From Rhodanobacteraceae bacterium (GTDB lineage: Bacteria; Pseudomonadota; Gammaproteobacteria; Xanthomonadales; Rhodanobacteraceae), in NCBI GenBank assembly GCA_004299705.1, contig SCQS01000075.1:1-43768 (forward strand): a DNA stretch of 43,768 nucleotides, given 5' to 3'. Under the pieces are notes generated by a model that saw only the letters and a list, made by a program, of their open reading frames with translations, made no database searches and had not been told where the DNA came from. The position numbers and the translations under genes were made by a program. Positions 41,713-43,768 of the stretch are shown here, piece after piece; positions within the stretch are counted from its first letter, which is position 1; each line of letters starts with the position of its first letter.

Positions 41713-43019
41713 ATGCACCCGAGAATGCTCCGATACGGCCCAAGGATCGCGATACCATCATCCAGTCGCTTCGCGCCGGTGTGGTACCTCGGAGGGGACA
41801 ACACTTGATCCAAGTAGGTCGCGTACGCGAAATCGAAGCGATGGTGGCCGATATCGATCGTGTGGCCGATGGCGGCTCGTCATTTCGCTTCGTCATCGGT
41901 GAGTACGGCTCAGGCAAGACATTCTTTCTGAACCTCGTACGTGCCATTGCCATGGAACGAAAACTCGTCGTGGCGAGCGCCGATCTGAACCCAGATCGGC
42001 GCTTACACGCCTCGGGCGGTCAAGCCCGCTCCCTGTATGCCGAACTGATGCGCAACCTGGCAACTCGTACCAAACCCGAAGGCGGCGCTTTGCCTGGAGT
42101 GGTTGAGAAGTTCATCGCGACAGCCAGTGCCGAAGCCAAGCAGCAAGGCGTTGCGACCGAACAGGCGCTCCGTTCCAAGCTGGAGCAACTGACGGAGCTC
42201 GTGAACGGCTATGACTTCGCTGACGTGATCGCGGCCTACTGTCGAGGGGCCGAGGAGGGAAACGAACAGTTGAAATCGGACGCGGTGCGTTGGCTACGCG
42301 GCGAGTTTTCCACCCGAACGGATGCCCGGTCGACCTTGGGTGTTCGGACGATCGTGGATGATGCGTCGGTCTACGATCAGCTGAAGCTGATGGCCCGTTT
42401 CGTTCGGCTGGCCGGATACGCCGGTTTTTTCGTGTGCCTGGACGAACTCGTCAATTTATACAAGCTGGCCAACTCGCAGGCCCGCAGTTCCAATTACGAG
42501 CAAATCCTGCGCATGCTCAATGACTCTCTGCAGGGAACTGCAATCGGGCTCGGCTTCGTGCTGGGAGGCACACCGGAATTCTTGATGGACACCCGCCGTG
42601 GTGTGTACAGCTATTCGGCTTTGCAAAGTCGGCTCGCCGAAAATACGTTTGCAACGGATGGGCTGATGGATTTCAGCGGCCCGGTGATCCGGCTCTCGAG
42701 CCTGACGATCGAGGACTTCTATCTCTTGTTGCGGAAGATCCGTCACGTCTATGCCGGCGGCAATCCGGAGCGCTATTTGCTCCCTGACCCAGCCATCGCA
42801 GCTTTTATGGAGCATTGCTCCAGTCGCATCGGCGACAGTTTCTTCCGTACGCCGCGCACTACGATTACATCCTTCATCAATCTGCTCGCCATCCTAGAAC
42901 AGAACCCCGGCACTGACTGGAAGGCGCTGGTCGGTGGGCTCGACGTGACGTCCGATGATGGAGGAAAGGGTGACCTGGTCGTCGAACCTGATGACGAATT
43001 GACAGCCTTCAGGCTCTGA
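41709..43019 (+). CDS. sngB: BrxD/DUF2791-like P-loop ATPase (SngB-like)
   Basis: This is a 436-residue P-loop ATPase. Walker A GEYGSGKT is at 64-71 and Walker B AGFFVCLDEL at about 238-247; the start RDTIIQSLRAGVVPRRGQHLIQVGR and the sensor-like GFVLGGTPEFLMDTRRGVYSYSALQSRL segment are typical of the DUF2791 'BREX system ATP-binding' family. In BREX type 2 this protein is BrxD; in Shango the homologous ATPase works with a TerB protein and a helicase. Translationally coupled to the TerB gene (ATGA) and 6 bp upstream of the helicase. All key residues are intact, so this gene itself looks functional. Confidence 0.88.
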   Translation: MNAPENAPIRPKDRDTIIQSLRAGVVPRRGQHLIQVGRVREIEAMVADIDRVADGGSSFRFVIGEYGSGKTFFLNLVRAIAMERKLVVASADLNPDRRLHASGGQARSLYAELMRNLATRTKPEGGALPGVVEKFIATASAEAKQQGVATEQALRSKLEQLTELVNGYDFADVIAAYCRGAEEGNEQLKSDAVRWLRGEFSTRTDARSTLGVRTIVDDASVYDQLKLMARFVRLAGYAGFFVCLDELVNLYKLANSQARSSNYEQILRMLNDSLQGTAIGLGFVLGGTPEFLMDTRRGVYSYSALQSRLAENTFATDGLMDFSGPVIRLSSLTIEDFYLLLRKIRHVYAGGNPERYLLPDPAIAAFMEHCSSRIGDSFFRTPRTTITSFINLLAILEQNPGTDWKALVGGLDVTSDDGGKGDLVVEPDDELTAFRL

Positions 43020-43025
43020 CGCGCC

Positions 43026-43655
43026 GTGCCAGTTTCCCAAGCCTTCACGCAGTTGGACCCACGAATCCAGCGTTATCTGTGGTCCGAAGGATGGGGAGCG
43101 TTGCGCGAAGTGCAGGAACTCGCGATCCCACCGGTGCTTTCGGGCAACGAAGATGTACTCATTGCGGCGAGTACCGCCTCGGGCAAAACAGAAGCGGCTT
43201 TCTTACCGGCGCTCACCCGGCTACTCCGCCAGCCAGACTTGGGCCTTATCGTCTATATCAGTCCGCTCAAGGCTCTGATCAACGATCAGTTCGGACGTCT
43301 TGAACGTCTTTGTGAGACCCTCGAAATTCCCGTTTGGCCATGGCACGGAGATATTACGGCCACCAGCAAGCGCAAGTTTCTACAAATGCGATGCGGTGTC
43401 CTGCTCATCACGCCTGAGTCCCTGGAGGCAATGTTGTGCAATCGCGGCACGAGCGTTGCCGCGTTATTTGAACGAACGATGTTCTTCATCGTGGATGAGC
43501 TTCACGCGTTCATCGGCACAGAACGCGGAAAGCAGTTGCAGTCACAGTTGCACCGTATCGAGACCGTGCTTGGACACGAAGTGCCACGGATTGCACTCTC
43601 GGCCACGCTCGGTGATATGAATCTCGCAGCGACGTTTCTCCGCCCCGATCAGAAG
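43026..43655 (+). pseudogene. sngC: DEAD/DEAH helicase (SngC/BrxHI-like), truncated by an IS element
   Basis: The GTG at 43026 starts a superfamily 2 helicase: Q-motif region WGALREVQELAIPPVLSG (23-40), motif I ASTASGKTEAA (48-58), motif Ia YISPLKAL, motif II VDELHAF with the DELH box (156-162) and motif III SATLGD (192-197). The natural sequence stops making sense after LRPDQK (residue 210, base 43655), where an IS3-like end begins; the frame then reads ten alien residues to a TGA at 43688. Full-length relatives have several hundred more residues including helicase domain 2, so the visible product lacks motifs IV-VI. The rest of the gene may lie beyond the insertion. The helicase would supply the third Shango component. 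Confidence 0.82.
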
Positions 43656-43768
43656 TGGCCCCGGAAAATTGAACAGCACGGTAAGTGACTGACCTGCTCC
43701 CCATCGGCGATGATGATCGCCGCAGAAGGAGCCAGCCATGAGTCGCAGACCACGTCGTAATCACTCAC
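43656..43768 (+). mobile_element. Left end of an IS3-family insertion sequence (cut by window edge)
   Basis: At 43656 the sequence changes to TGGCCCCGGAAAATTGAACA, which has the TG start and GGCCCCGG/AAATTG style of IS3-family terminal repeats. A second possible terminus is TGACCTGCTCCCC at 43690. A well-placed GAAGGAG and ATG at 43738 begin MSRRPRRNHS, the typical first residues of IS3-family OrfA proteins. Only the first 113 bp are visible, so target duplication and right end cannot be checked. Confidence 0.75.
43738..43768 (+). CDS. IS3-family transposase OrfA, first ten codons
   Basis: ATG AGT CGC AGA CCA CGT CGT AAT CAC TCA translates to MSRRPRRNHS, which is how many IS3-family OrfA proteins start (continuing PAFKAKVALAA in relatives). 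AAGGAG lies 8-9 bases upstream. OrfA is the DNA-binding half of the transposase made with OrfB by -1 frameshifting. The window ends here, so this is a short but characteristic match. Confidence 0.7.
   Translation, partial: MSRRPRRNHS

Larger units (their letters stand above)
36057..43768. mobile_element. Left part of a tRNA-Thr-associated genomic island
   Basis: Immediately after the tRNA the sequence is markedly AT-richer than the core genome, and the genes change to an AlpA-like HTH protein, an unknown winged-helix protein, a hairpin-dense noncoding tract, a Shango-type defence operon and an IS3-type element. No integrase is present in the visible part; it could lie at the unseen far end. 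The right boundary and the second att repeat are outside the window. Confidence 0.65.

Overview
The window is high-GC chromosomal DNA from a gammaproteobacterium, most likely of the order Lysobacterales/Xanthomonadales (Rhodanobacter/Dyella/Xanthomonas-like). This rests on a Xanthomonas XgtA-like GH13 alpha-glucosidase, large TonB-dependent receptors paired with flavin-dependent 'tryptophan halogenases', a birA-coaX-SPOR gene order and dispersed GTCATTCC/GGAATGAC palindromic repeats. The species cannot be fixed from sequence alone.

Region 1 (1-3.1 kb) holds the 5' end of mreB, a PfkB-family sugar/nucleoside kinase, a small secreted protein and a DUF3298/RsiV-like lipoprotein. Region 2 (3.1-20.4 kb) is an alpha-glucan (maltodextrin/starch) utilisation locus. 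A leftward operon encodes a GH13 alpha-glucosidase, a sugar-porter MFS permease and a LacI regulator. A rightward set encodes a TonB-dependent receptor, a flavin-dependent halogenase, a secreted GH13 amylase, a GH31 enzyme, a six-hairpin glycosidase and an SLC45/GPH-like disaccharide transporter. The two face each other across a 431-bp control region with a perfect 15-bp inverted pair of LacI-type operator candidates. Two copies of a ~190-bp palindromic repeat sit between genes of the rightward set.

Region 3 (20.6-29.2 kb, leftward) is a second carbohydrate locus: an Oar-like TonB-dependent receptor broken by one in-frame amber codon, a second halogenase, a PF10091 'glucoamylase'/GH144-type enzyme and a GH39 beta-xylosidase-like enzyme. 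Both halogenases keep the catalytic Lys79 but carry Ala where the family's WxWxIP motif has Pro. Region 4 (29.2-36.06 kb) is core genome: dusA, a PepSY protein with a PhoP/PhoQ-like two-component pair, a small secreted protein, birA, coaX, a SPOR-domain protein and tRNA-Thr(UGU).

Region 5 (36.06 kb to the end) looks like a genomic island starting at the 3' end of tRNA-Thr. Base composition becomes less GC-rich, then come an AlpA-like HTH protein, a coupled winged-helix protein, about 1.6 kb of hairpin-dense DNA without a convincing gene, and a three-gene operon. That operon encodes a membrane-anchored TerB-domain protein, a BrxD/DUF2791-like ATPase and a DEAD/DEAH helicase, which is the composition of the anti-phage system Shango (SngABC). 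The helicase is cut after about residue 210 by what appears to be the left end of an IS3-family element whose orfA start (MSRRPRRNHS) closes the window. The defence operon may therefore be inactivated in this strain, although its remainder lies outside the window.
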